From Aquincola tertiaricarbonis (GTDB lineage Bacteria; Pseudomonadota; Gammaproteobacteria; Burkholderiales; Burkholderiaceae_C): a DNA stretch of 64,000 nt. The translations under genes were made by a program, and so were the position numbers. Positions within the stretch are counted from its first letter, which is position 1. Every line of letters starts with the position of its first letter. Where the stretch lies: assembly GCF_023573145.1 (NCBI RefSeq), contig NZ_CP097635.1, forward strand, positions 1,984,001-2,048,000, in the 5' to 3' direction. Below are positions 1 to 8,220 of the stretch, in pieces. The notes below the pieces were generated by a model that was not told the origin of the DNA, did no database searches, and saw only the letters and a program-made list of their open reading frames with translations.

Positions 1-954
1 GACGTGGCGGAGTTCCGGCACTGCGTGCCGGTGGCCGGCGTGCTGGAGCATGTGAGCACCGCCGGCGAGCGCACCACGCTGGCGCTGGTGCAGTCGTACG
101 TGGCCAACCAGGGCGATGGCTGGGCCTACACCCTGGCCTACCTGCAGCGCTACTTCGAGCTGCAGCGCAGCACCCCCGAGGGCCTGCCCGCAGACGTGCA
201 CGGTGCCTACTTCGAGCTGATGCAGACCCTGGGCCGCCGCACCGCCCAGCTGCACCAGGCGCTGGGTCTGCGGGCCGGCGAGCCCGCCTTCGACCCCGAG
301 CCGATGACCGCGGCCGACGTGACCGCCGCGGTGCAGCAGACGGCCGCACAGGCGCGCAGCGTGCTGGGCCAGCTGCAGGAGGCGCTGCCCACGCTGCAGG
401 GCCGCACGTTGGAAGACGCGCAGGCCCTGCTGCAACGGCGCGATGCGCTGCTGCAGCGCATCCAGGCGCTGGCTGGCACCGCCGACGCCGGCCAGAAGAT
501 CCGCATCCACGGCGACTACCACCTGGCGCAGGTGCTGCTGGTCAAGAACGACTTCGTGGTGGTGGACTTCGAAGGCGAGCCGGGCCGCAGCTTCGACGAG
601 CGGCGGGCCAAGCAATCGCCGCTGCGCGACGTGGCCGGCATGCTGCGCAGCTTCAGCTACGCCAGCGAAAGCGGCCTGCGCGCGGCCCTGCAGGTGCCGG
701 GCGACAGCGGCCCGCTGCCTGCACTGGCAGCGCAGTGGGAGGCCGGTGCTCGCGCTGCCTTCCTGCAGGCTTATGCCGAGGTGGGCGCGCCCGGCACCGG
801 CGGCGCCGCGCTGGACCCGGCGCACGGCCTGCTGTCGCTGTACGTGCTGGACAAGGCGCTGTACGAACTGCGCTACGAACTGGCCAACCGGCCCGACTGG
901 GTGGGCATTCCGCTGCGCGGCATCCTCGATCAACTGAATCAAGAGGACCTTTGA
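1..954 (+). CDS. treS: maltose alpha-D-glucosyltransferase TreS, C-terminal maltokinase part (5' end outside window)
   Basis: The reading frame is open from the first base, so the gene starts upstream. The 317 visible residues match the maltokinase domain that is fused to the C-terminus of trehalose synthase in many proteobacteria; it phosphorylates maltose to maltose-1-phosphate for glucan synthesis by GlgE. HGDYHL near residue 170 is the kinase catalytic loop and VVVDFEGEP near residue 187 is the metal-binding segment. The end, RPDWVGIPLRGIL, is typical of these fusions. The family assignment is firm. That a TreS catalytic domain lies upstream is inferred, because a stand-alone maltokinase would end the same way. 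Cytoplasmic. The next gene begins one base after the stop. Confidence 0.85.
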   Translation, partial: DVAEFRHCVPVAGVLEHVSTAGERTTLALVQSYVANQGDGWAYTLAYLQRYFELQRSTPEGLPADVHGAYFELMQTLGRRTAQLHQALGLRAGEPAFDPEPMTAADVTAAVQQTAAQARSVLGQLQEALPTLQGRTLEDAQALLQRRDALLQRIQALAGTADAGQKIRIHGDYHLAQVLLVKNDFVVVDFEGEPGRSFDERRAKQSPLRDVAGMLRSFSYASESGLRAALQVPGDSGPLPALAAQWEAGARAAFLQAYAEVGAPGTGGAALDPAHGLLSLYVLDKALYELRYELANRPDWVGIPLRGILDQLNQEDL

Positions 955-955
955 C

Positions 956-1816
956 ATGGAACGGGTAGACATGATGCTGGAGCCGCTGCGGGCCTTCCTG
1001 CTGCAGATCGGCGCATTCATCCCCCGGCTGCTGATCGCGGCCGGCGTGCTCATCGTCGGCGTGCTGGTGGCCAAGGCCGCACGCTTTGCGGTGCGCAAGA
1101 CGCTGCGGGCCATCAACTTCCACATCGTCACCCGCCGTGCGGGCGTGGACGGCCTGCTGCAAAAGGGCGGCAGCGAGACCGACACCACCGACCTGCTGGC
1201 CTGGCTGGCCTACTGGGTGGTGATCCTGGCGGCGCTGATCGTGGCCTTCAACGGCCTGGGCCTGACGCAGGTGACCGAGCTGCTGGGCCGCGTGATGGTG
1301 TTCGTGCCCAAGGTGATCGTGGGCCTGCTGATCCTGGCCTTCGGTGCCTACTTCGCGCGCTTCGTGGCCAATGCGGTGGCCACCTACTGCCACAGCGTGG
1401 GCGTGCGCGATGCCGACCTGCTGGGCGGCCTGGCGCGCTACGCGATCCTGATCTTCGTGCTGATGATCGCGCTGGACCACCTGGACATCGGCGGCGCCAT
1501 CGTGCGCTACAGCTTCCTCATCGTGCTGGGCGGCCTGGTGGCCGCCATCGCGCTGGCCTTCGGCCTCGGCGGCCGCGAATGGGCCGCCGCGCACCTGGAA
1601 CGCTGGTGGCCCACCAAGGGCCTGGATGCGCTGCCCCAGCGCGGCGCCCGCTCGCCCGGCGGGCCGGGGGCGCAGGTCACGCCGTTCAACCCCGGGGTGC
1701 CGGGTGCGGGCCCCGGCGCAGGCGCAGCCGGTTCGGGCCTGGGTACCGGCACCGCCGGCCCCGGCGGTCCGGGCAGCCCTGGCCGCATGGGAGGGGGCGC
1801 GCGACGCGACGGGTGA
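956..1816 (+). CDS. small MscS-related membrane protein with conserved TM-helix repeats
   Basis: A 286-residue inner-membrane protein with about five hydrophobic segments (residues 20-40, 85-105, 115-140, 165-185, 190-205). The repeated VPKVIVGLLILAFGAYFARF type of segment is the 'mechanosensitive ion channel, conserved TM helix' motif found in CmpX-like proteins; no full MscS beta domain follows. The last 70 residues are a Gly/Pro/Ala-rich, probably disordered tail. ATG at 956 lies one base after the treS stop, so the two are probably cotranscribed. A role in osmotic or mechanical stress would fit the trehalose/glucan context but is inference. Confidence 0.75.
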   Translation: MERVDMMLEPLRAFLLQIGAFIPRLLIAAGVLIVGVLVAKAARFAVRKTLRAINFHIVTRRAGVDGLLQKGGSETDTTDLLAWLAYWVVILAALIVAFNGLGLTQVTELLGRVMVFVPKVIVGLLILAFGAYFARFVANAVATYCHSVGVRDADLLGGLARYAILIFVLMIALDHLDIGGAIVRYSFLIVLGGLVAAIALAFGLGGREWAAAHLERWWPTKGLDALPQRGARSPGGPGAQVTPFNPGVPGAGPGAGAAGSGLGTGTAGPGGPGSPGRMGGGARRDG

Positions 1817-1838
1817 GGCTCTGATGGGTCAGCGAAGG

Positions 1839-1955
1839 TCAGGGACCTCGTTGACACAGCTGATCAACCCGCGCAGCGACCTTGCCTTCCAGTTTGGAGA
1901 GGACCACATCCACCGGAATGGCATGGCCGGTTCGTTCATACGTGGCCAGGGATGC
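1839..1955 (-). pseudogene. remnant of a type II antitoxin (C-terminal end only)
   Basis: The last 38 codons of this frame (ASLATYERTGHAIP..VVLSKLEGKVAAR) resemble the C-terminus of small CopG/StbD-like antitoxins of ParE/RelE systems. Upstream, the same open frame turns into unrelated Arg/His/Pro-rich sequence with no ribbon-helix-helix or Phd start, and no toxin gene follows downstream. I read it as a decayed toxin-antitoxin locus in the 230-bp gap between two gene blocks. A short matching region limits certainty. Confidence 0.45.
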
Positions 1956-2045
1956 CCTGCACCGCGCGGCGAAAACGGGGGGCGTGGGGTGTGGGTGACC
2001 CCGGTGGCAGGGGCTCGCTGTGATGCGCTTCAACGTACTGAGCAT

Positions 2046-2492
2046 TCAGTCCAGCTGGCGAAAGCTGGCCGTTTTTTCAAGCAGCTCCACGGCTTCGCTG
2101 ATCAGCGCGGGCGGCGCCACGATGCGGCGCGCCTGCAGGTTTAACCAGGCGCCGGTCATTCGGTAGCGCGCCACGGGCACTTCGTTGCGCTCAAAAGTCA
2201 CCTCATGCACAAAGCGGCTGCCGTCGGCGCTGGCGGCCGCGCGCTGCATGCGCAGCGTCAGCGTCTCGCCCAGGCGCACTTCTTTCAAGAAAGTCGAGGT
2301 CTCTTCGAGGGTGATGGGCGCGGTGCCTTCCTTGGCGAAGACGGCCGGCGTCAAGCCCACGCCTTCAAACCATTCCGACCGGGCGAAGGTCGCCCAGTCG
2401 GCAAACGCGCTGTGGCGCAGGTGGCCGTACGCATCGACATCGGCCCAGCGGATCTTCACGCGGACTTCATGGCTTGGGGTAGGGGTGCTCAA
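2046..2492 (-). CDS. acyl-CoA thioesterase, 4HBT hotdog fold (YbgC/FadM-like)
   Basis: A 148-residue single hotdog domain, the usual length for this family. The active-site pattern is clear at the N-terminus: WADVDAYGHL with Asp18/Asp20 and His24. It would hydrolyse a thioester such as an acyl-CoA or 4-hydroxybenzoyl-CoA analogue in the cytoplasm; the substrate cannot be read from sequence. It sits downstream of the MFS gene on the same strand, separated by 125 bp in which I see nothing recognisable. ATG at 2492. Confidence 0.8.
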   Translation of the reverse strand: MSTPTPSHEVRVKIRWADVDAYGHLRHSAFADWATFARSEWFEGVGLTPAVFAKEGTAPITLEETSTFLKEVRLGETLTLRMQRAAASADGSRFVHEVTFERNEVPVARYRMTGAWLNLQARRIVAPPALISEAVELLEKTASFRQLD

Positions 2493-2617
2493 GGGCTTGG
2501 CTCCATAGCAGGTTGCAGGGCGTGTCCGGTGCCTTCTCGAACCTGCAGAGCTTTCACCGTGTCGTCTGGGAGTCTATGGGTGCGAAGCGACCACCGTCTC
2601 CATCGTGCAAATAGTTG

Positions 2618-3808
2618 TCAGAAGGGGCGCCTACCCACCGCCCCGCTGTGCCAAGACGCCACCGCCGCCAGCGCCAGAAACCCCAGTGCGGCCAAGCCCA
2701 GGCTGCCGTAACCGTGGTGCGCCACCCACCAGCCGCCCAGGCCGGCGCCCAGGGCCTGGCCCAGGTACACGAACGAGGTGTTGAGGCCGATGTTGCGGGC
2801 ACCGCCCGCGGCATCCAGCGCCAATAGCCGGGCCTGCTGGGCGGCATTGAGCGCAAAGCCCGCCAGGGCCCAGGGGGTGAGCACCAGCATCGCCATCGGC
2901 AGGCTGGTGGCCAGCGGCCAGGCCCCCATCGAGACCGCCATCAGGCCCAGGCACAGCGCCACGGCCCGTGGTGCACCCACGCGGTCGACGACGCGCCCGA
3001 TGCACCCGACACCCAGCACGCTCAGCGTGCCCAGCACCATCAGCGCCAGCGCCATGTCGGCAGGCTGCACGTGCAGCACGTCGCGGCCATAGCTGGTGAA
3101 GTAGGTCAGCAGCACCAGTTGCCCGGCCAGGGCCATTGCGGTGGTCAACCAGCAGCTGCGCACACCGGCCGCGGTGGCGCGCCAGGGAGTGGTGGCGACG
3201 GGCGGTATGTGGGCCGCAAAAGGCGCGAGCGCACGCCAGACCGCCGCGGTGGCCAGCAGGCTGCACGAACCCACGGCCGCGAACACCCAGGGCCAGCCCA
3301 CCACGGCGCTGAACCAGGCTGCTGCCGGCGTGCCCAGCACCAGGGCCAGCGGCCAGCCCAGGTACACCGTGGCCGTGACGCGGCCCACGCGCTGCGGCAG
3401 CAGCAGGCCCAGCAGCGCCGCGGCCTGCGCCGTGAAGACGGCCGGCCCCACCGACTGCAGCGCTCGGGCCACCGCCAGGCCGCCCCAGGTGGTCTGCCAG
3501 GCCGACAGCAGCAGCGCCAGGCCCTGCACCAGCAGCGTGGCGGTGAGCAGCTGGCGGCGGCCGATGCGCCGCGCCACCACCGGTGCCAGCGGCGCCATCA
3601 GGCACATGACCACGCCCGACAGCGTGACCAGCTGGCCCACCTGGGCCACGCTCACCTGCAGCGACCGGCTGAGGTCGGGGATCAGCGCCGTGAGCATGCT
3701 GCCGCAGGTGCCGACCACGAAGTTGCCCGCCAGCACCGAGCCGATCAGGAGGCGCTCATGGCGCGCCAGCGCCGGCGGGCCGGCGGTGTCGGGGGCAAGG
3801 GGCTGCAT
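2618..3808 (-). CDS. MFS transporter (AraJ/DHA1-like exporter)
   Basis: A 396-residue protein with twelve predicted membrane helices, the standard MFS length. The loop between TM2 and TM3 reads APVVARRIGRRQLL, the usual MFS signature, and the second half repeats it as VGCIGRVVDRVGAPRAV. The sequence is most like AraJ-type sugar or drug efflux permeases. It lies 22 bp downstream of the lactate-oxidase-like gene and is probably in one transcript with it, so a role in handling the substrate or product of that enzyme is possible. Substrate unknown. Confidence 0.8.
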   Translation of the reverse strand: MQPLAPDTAGPPALARHERLLIGSVLAGNFVVGTCGSMLTALIPDLSRSLQVSVAQVGQLVTLSGVVMCLMAPLAPVVARRIGRRQLLTATLLVQGLALLLSAWQTTWGGLAVARALQSVGPAVFTAQAAALLGLLLPQRVGRVTATVYLGWPLALVLGTPAAAWFSAVVGWPWVFAAVGSCSLLATAAVWRALAPFAAHIPPVATTPWRATAAGVRSCWLTTAMALAGQLVLLTYFTSYGRDVLHVQPADMALALMVLGTLSVLGVGCIGRVVDRVGAPRAVALCLGLMAVSMGAWPLATSLPMAMLVLTPWALAGFALNAAQQARLLALDAAGGARNIGLNTSFVYLGQALGAGLGGWWVAHHGYGSLGLAALGFLALAAVASWHSGAVGRRPF

Positions 3809-3830
3809 GGGGCGAATCTTCGCCCAAGGA

Positions 3831-4994
3831 TCATGACACCCGCAGCGCCCCCGCTTCGCGCACCGCAGCGATGCTGGGCCAGCCGTTGACGGCCATCAGC
3901 AGGTCGGCTTCGGCCAGCAGGCAGCGCAGCACGTGGGTGGCGCCTGCCGCGCCGTCCAGCGCCAGGCCGTAGGCATAAGGCCGGCCCACGCCCACGGCGC
4001 GGGCGCCCAGGGCCAGGGCCTTGACCACGTCGGTGCCCGATCGCACGCCCGAATCGAACAGCACCGGCACGCTGCCCGCGGCCTTCACCACCTCGGGCAG
4101 CAGGTCGATGGCGGCCATGCCGCCGTTGGCCTGGCGGCCGCCGTGGTTGCTGCAGTAGATGGCACCGGCACCCGCGTCCACCGCGCGGCGTGCATCGTCG
4201 GGGTGGCAGATGCCCTTGAGCACGATGGGCAGCTTGGTCAGGCTCTTCAGCCAGGGCATGTCGGCCCAGGTGAGCACACGGCCGAAGAGCTTGGTCCAGG
4301 CGCGGATGGCGGCCGCCGGGTCGACCTCGGGCGGCTGCGGCAGCAGCTTGCGGAACGCCGGGTCGCTGAAGTAGTTGCTCAGCACATGGCCGCGCAGCTG
4401 CGGAAAGCTGGCGGTGTTGAGGTCGCGCGGTCGCCAGCCGGTCACCCAGGTGTCCAGCGTCACCACGATGGCGCGGTAGCCCGCTTTCTCGGCGCGCTGT
4501 ACCAGGCTGGCGGCCACGTCGGCATCGCGCGGGGTGTACAGCTGGAAGAAGCCGGGCTGGTCGCCCAGGGTCTGCGCGACGGTCTCCAGCGGGTCGTTGG
4601 TCAGCGTGCTCAGGCACAGCGGCACGCCGGTGGCCACGCTGGCGCGGGCGGCGGCCAGGTCGCCATGCTGGTCTTGCGTGCAGATGCCGGTGACGCCGAT
4701 GGGCGCCATGAACAGCGGCGTGGGGTAGCGCTGGCCGAACAGCTCGATCGACAGGTCGCGCGAGGTGCTGTCGACCATCATGCGCGGCACCATGCCCCAG
4801 TGGCCGAAGGCCTCGCTGTTGCGGCGTTGGGTCAGCTCGTCGCCGCAGCCGCCCTGCACGTAGTTCAGCACGTGGGGCGGCATGGCGGCGGCGGCGCGGG
4901 CCTCCAGCGTGGCGAAGTCGGTGGGCAGCTTGGGCACCACGCCGGACAGGCCGGCCAGGTAGATCTCGTTCTGAAAGTCACCGTAGTGCGGCAT
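3831..4994 (-). CDS. FMN-dependent alpha-hydroxy-acid oxidase, lactate 2-monooxygenase-like
   Basis: A 387-residue TIM-barrel flavoenzyme of the lactate/glycolate oxidase family. The proton-abstracting His284 and substrate-binding Arg287 are in YCSNHGGRQANGG, Lys260 in VLKGI binds FMN, and the DSGVRSGTDVVKALALGA segment binds phosphate. The family turns an L-2-hydroxy acid into a keto acid, or, in lactate 2-monooxygenases, decarboxylates it to acetate. The long insert around residues 195-245 and the NHGGRQANGG wording favour the 2-monooxygenase subgroup. There are no membrane helices. First gene of a probable operon with the MFS gene. Confidence 0.8.
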   Translation of the reverse strand: MPHYGDFQNEIYLAGLSGVVPKLPTDFATLEARAAAAMPPHVLNYVQGGCGDELTQRRNSEAFGHWGMVPRMMVDSTSRDLSIELFGQRYPTPLFMAPIGVTGICTQDQHGDLAAARASVATGVPLCLSTLTNDPLETVAQTLGDQPGFFQLYTPRDADVAASLVQRAEKAGYRAIVVTLDTWVTGWRPRDLNTASFPQLRGHVLSNYFSDPAFRKLLPQPPEVDPAAAIRAWTKLFGRVLTWADMPWLKSLTKLPIVLKGICHPDDARRAVDAGAGAIYCSNHGGRQANGGMAAIDLLPEVVKAAGSVPVLFDSGVRSGTDVVKALALGARAVGVGRPYAYGLALDGAAGATHVLRCLLAEADLLMAVNGWPSIAAVREAGALRVS

Positions 4995-5181
4995 GCGGTT
5001 GGTCTCCTTGTGGTGTGTCGACCGATGCTACGGCGCCCCGCAGCCGGGGGATGTCACGCGCATGCCAGGCCCGCTGGTTGCCGGGTGGTTGTTACAGCGG
5101 GTGACGCCTGATGCATCCACCGCGCAAACCAAAGCAGCGCTGCTGCGTTCTGATGGAAGACACAACGAAAGAGGAGTTGCC

Positions 5182-5886
5182 ATGCCCACCACCGACGCCC
5201 TGAACGAGCCTTCGCTGTCGCCCAGCGCCCACCGCCGGCGCTCGCGCGACCGTACCGTGGTGGCCATCGTGGGCGGTGGCCTGCTGGTGGCCGCGCTGGC
5301 CGCCGGCGGCGGCTGGATGCTGCGCGGTGCCACCCAGCCGCCGATGGTGGCGGCCGCCAGCAGCCAGACCCAGACGCCGCCGACGACCCCGCCCAACGCA
5401 CCCGACGACCGGCCGCCGCTGGTCGAGCAGGCGCCGCCCAGCCCCGTGGCCGAGAAGCCCGCCCCCGTGCGCACCGAACGTGCACCGGTGCAGCAGCGCC
5501 AGCCGGCCCCGGTGGTGGCGCAGGCCCCGGTGCACACCGAGCGCCGGCCGGTGGAGATCTGCCAGTCGTGCGGTACCGTGGAAAGCGTGCGCAGCATCCA
5601 GCGCAAGGGTGACGCCAATGGCGTGGGCGCGGTGGCCGGTGGCGTGCTGGGCGCGGTGCTGGGCAACCAGGTGGGCGGCGGCAATGGCCGCACCGCGATG
5701 ACGGTGCTGGGCGCCGTGGGCGGCGGCATGGCCGGCAACGAGGTGGAAAAGCGCATGAAGGCCGAGACGGTGTACGAAGTGCGCGTGCGCATGGACAACG
5801 GCACCACCCGCACCGTCACCCAGCGCAGCGCGCCCGCCCAGGGCTCGCGCGTGACGGTGGACGGCAACGGCGTGCATTCGATGTAA
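5182..5886 (+). CDS. membrane-anchored glycine-zipper (17 kDa antigen-like) protein
   Basis: I place the start at ATG 5182, which is preceded by GAGGAG (5171-5176); the frame stays open further upstream but without a better start. The 234-residue product has one N-terminal membrane helix (VVAIVGGGLLVAALAAGG), a Pro-rich linker of about 100 residues, then a CQSCGTVESVRSI segment and a glycine-zipper 2TM domain (GVGAVAGGVLGAVLGNQ onward), ending in a short beta-rich tail. This matches the SlyB/rickettsial 17 kDa family in the cell envelope, here anchored by a helix rather than a lipobox. Function unknown. A GC-rich hairpin follows the stop. Confidence 0.75.
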   Translation: MPTTDALNEPSLSPSAHRRRSRDRTVVAIVGGGLLVAALAAGGGWMLRGATQPPMVAAASSQTQTPPTTPPNAPDDRPPLVEQAPPSPVAEKPAPVRTERAPVQQRQPAPVVAQAPVHTERRPVEICQSCGTVESVRSIQRKGDANGVGAVAGGVLGAVLGNQVGGGNGRTAMTVLGAVGGGMAGNEVEKRMKAETVYEVRVRMDNGTTRTVTQRSAPAQGSRVTVDGNGVHSM

Positions 5887-5894
5887 GCCTGAAA

Positions 5895-5918
5895 GCGCGC
5901 GCCTCCCACGGCGCGCGC
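5895..5918 (+). terminator. probable terminator after the glycine-zipper gene
   Basis: GCGCGCGCC (5895-5903) pairs perfectly with GGCGCGCGC (5910-5918) around a 6-nt loop and is followed by GTGTTTT. The T-run is short, so termination may be partial. Confidence 0.5.
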
Positions 5919-5991
5919 CGGTGTTTTCCGACAGGCGGGGCCACGCGCCCCGCCTAGCCTGCGGTTTCCACATCAGCCGCAAGGAAGCCGC

Positions 5992-7080
5992 GTGAACCAC
6001 CCCGCCAACCCGCCCGTCGACGAGCACGGCAAGCCCAATCCGATCGTCAACGCGGTGTCCAACGCCGTGGCCGCCCTGCGGGCCGATGACGACCAGCTGG
6101 ACCTGGCGGAGGCGCATGAGGCGCTGGGCCCCAAGGCCATCGAAAAGCTGACGGTGCAGGAAGCGCGCGCCCAGCCCACGGTGGCCGACGCGGTGCGTGC
6201 GCTGCTGCAGCGCGAAGGCAAGCCCACCGACCCCCAGGCCCTGGTGCCTGGCGTGCGCAGCAGTGATCTGCAGGTGGAAGGCGCGGCCGGCCCGCTGCCG
6301 GCCACGCTGTACACGCCGCCGGGCAGCGGCCCCTTTCCGCTGGTGCTGTACTTCCACGGCGGCGGCTGGGTGATCGCCGACCGCCATGTGTACGACGGCG
6401 GGGCGCGCGGCCTGTGCGCGCAGTCGGGCGCCATCGTGCTGTCGGTGGACTACCGGCAGGCGCCGGAGCACAAGTTCCCGGCCGCCTGGGACGATGCGCT
6501 GGCGGCCTACCGCTGGCTGATCGCCCATGCCTCGCGGCTGGGCGGCGACCCCACGCGGCTGGCATTGGCCGGTGAAAGCGCCGGCGGCAACCTGGCCATG
6601 GCCACCGCCATCGCCGCGCGTGATGCGGCGCTGCGGCAGCCGCTGCACGTGGTGTCGGTGTACCCGGTGGCGCAGACCAGCCTCAACACCGAGTCGTACC
6701 TCGAGAACGCCATCGCCAAGCCCTTGAACCGGGCGATGGTGAAGTGGTTCGTCGACCACCTGATCAACCACGAGAACGAGCTGAAGGACACCCGCCTGCA
6801 GCTGATCGAGGCCGACCTGGGCCGGCTGCCCCCGGTGACGCTGATCAACGCCCGGCTGGACCCCTTGCGCAGCGACGGCGCCAAGCTGGAGCACGCGCTG
6901 CGTGCCGCCGGCAACGCGGTGGAGCGCCGGGAATACGAGGGCGTGGCGCACGAGTTCTTTGGCGCGGCAGCCGTGCTGGAGAAGGCCCGCGAGGCCCAGG
7001 CGTATGCCGGCGCGCGGCTGCGCCAGGCTTTTGCAGCCGCAGCGCCCTCCGCCGCCGCCACCACAGCCACAGGCCTGTAG
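5992..7080 (+). CDS. alpha/beta hydrolase fold-3 esterase (hormone-sensitive-lipase family)
   Basis: A 362-residue carboxylesterase. HGGGW at 122-126 forms the oxyanion hole, Ser196 lies in GESAGG, and Asp290 (ARLDPLR) and His320 (GVAHEFF) complete the triad. The first 80 residues are an extra N-terminal segment that mentions no known domain. Start is GTG 5992 with AAGGAA 6 nt upstream. No signal peptide, so cytoplasmic; natural ester unknown. The 3' end overlaps the oppositely oriented PepSY gene by about 235 bp. Confidence 0.85.
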   Translation: MNHPANPPVDEHGKPNPIVNAVSNAVAALRADDDQLDLAEAHEALGPKAIEKLTVQEARAQPTVADAVRALLQREGKPTDPQALVPGVRSSDLQVEGAAGPLPATLYTPPGSGPFPLVLYFHGGGWVIADRHVYDGGARGLCAQSGAIVLSVDYRQAPEHKFPAAWDDALAAYRWLIAHASRLGGDPTRLALAGESAGGNLAMATAIAARDAALRQPLHVVSVYPVAQTSLNTESYLENAIAKPLNRAMVKWFVDHLINHENELKDTRLQLIEADLGRLPPVTLINARLDPLRSDGAKLEHALRAAGNAVERREYEGVAHEFFGAAAVLEKAREAQAYAGARLRQAFAAAAPSAAATTATGL

Positions 7081-8218
7081 CCAGCAGCAGAGTGGGCACC
7101 AGGCCGAAGAGGCTCCACAGCACACGCGCCGCCAGGCCGAAGGCCTCGGCGCTGTGCAGCGGGAACAGCCAGTTCAGCAGCACGTTGCCCGCGGGGGCGT
7201 TCAGCGGGTCGTAGCGCAACATCACCTCGCCGCCGGGGCTGATGCGCACCCGGGTGTTGCCGGTGTCGGCGCGGGGCTCGCCAGGCTGCAGCAGCCGCAC
7301 TTCGGCCGCACCGCGGCCGGTGGGCAGCGTCAGCCGGCTCCACTGCGCCTGCGGAAACTGCGCGCTGGCCAGGGCCACCAGTTCGTCCGGCGACAGCGCG
7401 CCCGCGGTTCGGCTGCTGTCGGCGGGCGCGGGCGTGGCCCCGCTTTGCTGCATGCGTGGCTGCAAGCGGGGCTGCGCCTGCAAGGGCAGCACCGCACCCA
7501 CCCAGGCGCGGGTGGTGTCGCCGAACACCAGCGCGGCGCCGGTCAGGCTCAGCAGCACCAGCAACGGGGCCAGCCAGAAGCCCACGGCGCGGTGCACGTC
7601 GTACCAGCGGCGGGCCGGTGCCGCCTGCCACTGGATGCCCAGCGTGCGGCGCCAGGCCGCCCAGCGCAGCGCCTGCCGCGGCCAGGCCAGCACCAGGCCG
7701 GTCAGACCCAGGCCCAGCAGCACCAGGCCGCCGGTGCCGGCCACGGTGGCGCCGGTCTCGCCGCTCCAGAAGTAGCGATGCAGCTCATACACCGTGGGCA
7801 CCAGGTGTTGCGCGTCCCAGCGCACCAGGCCACGGTCGCGCGCGCCCAGGTACTGGCCGCAGGCCATGTCGATGAAATGCTCGCGCCGCAGGCCGTGTGC
7901 ATCGCGCTTTTCCCACACCTGCCAGGCGGCCCCGGACTCGTGCGGCGCCACCACGATGTTGGGCTGGCGCCCGGGCGCCTGCTGCTGCAGCACCTGCAGC
8001 ACGCGGGCCACCGGCGTGGCGGTGGTGGGCAGGCCGGCGGGCTCGATCGCGCTGCAGGCGGGCAGGGGCCGGAACCAGCCCGGGTTGAGCGCGGCATCCA
8101 GCTCGGCCTGCCACACCAGCAGGCTGCCGCTCAGGCCCAGCACCACCAGCAGCGCGCCGGCCAGCAGCGAGGCCCAGCGGTGCAGCCAGGCCAGGGCCTT
8201 GCGCAGTCGGCCGCCCAT
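6845..8218 (-). CDS. PepSY-associated membrane protein (iron-uptake type reductase-like)
   Basis: A 457-residue inner-membrane protein with helices near residues 12-38, 150-175, 205-225 and 355-375, and the LHRWASLLAGALLVVLGLSGSLLVW opening split here into known family features: HRW near the N-terminus, VYELHRYFW and WYDVHRAVGFW. These conserved His residues suggest heme or iron handling. It starts 2 bp after the TonB-receptor stop, so the two form a siderophore or heme uptake unit. The protein should end near the WLWWRRRR segment (about residue 390); instead it runs on for about 70 Arg/Pro-rich residues that are antisense to the esterase. Confidence 0.8.
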   Translation of the reverse strand: MGGRLRKALAWLHRWASLLAGALLVVLGLSGSLLVWQAELDAALNPGWFRPLPACSAIEPAGLPTTATPVARVLQVLQQQAPGRQPNIVVAPHESGAAWQVWEKRDAHGLRREHFIDMACGQYLGARDRGLVRWDAQHLVPTVYELHRYFWSGETGATVAGTGGLVLLGLGLTGLVLAWPRQALRWAAWRRTLGIQWQAAPARRWYDVHRAVGFWLAPLLVLLSLTGAALVFGDTTRAWVGAVLPLQAQPRLQPRMQQSGATPAPADSSRTAGALSPDELVALASAQFPQAQWSRLTLPTGRGAAEVRLLQPGEPRADTGNTRVRISPGGEVMLRYDPLNAPAGNVLLNWLFPLHSAEAFGLAARVLWSLFGLVPTLLLATGLWLWWRRRRALRLQKPGAAARRHTPGPRGPSPARLPRQRTRAPRPRIPGAPPRCRRHAARAPAWRRRCARGPAGR

Positions 8219-8220
8219 GG

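Noticed and set aside
4993..5181. Longer start for the glycine-zipper gene
   Set aside because: The extension overlaps the divergent oxidase start and has no ribosome site; ATG 5182 has GAGGAG.
5092..7125. Minus-strand open frame of 677 codons over the esterase
   Set aside because: Low-complexity His/Gly/Arg product with no domains; the plus strand has a complete esterase catalytic triad.
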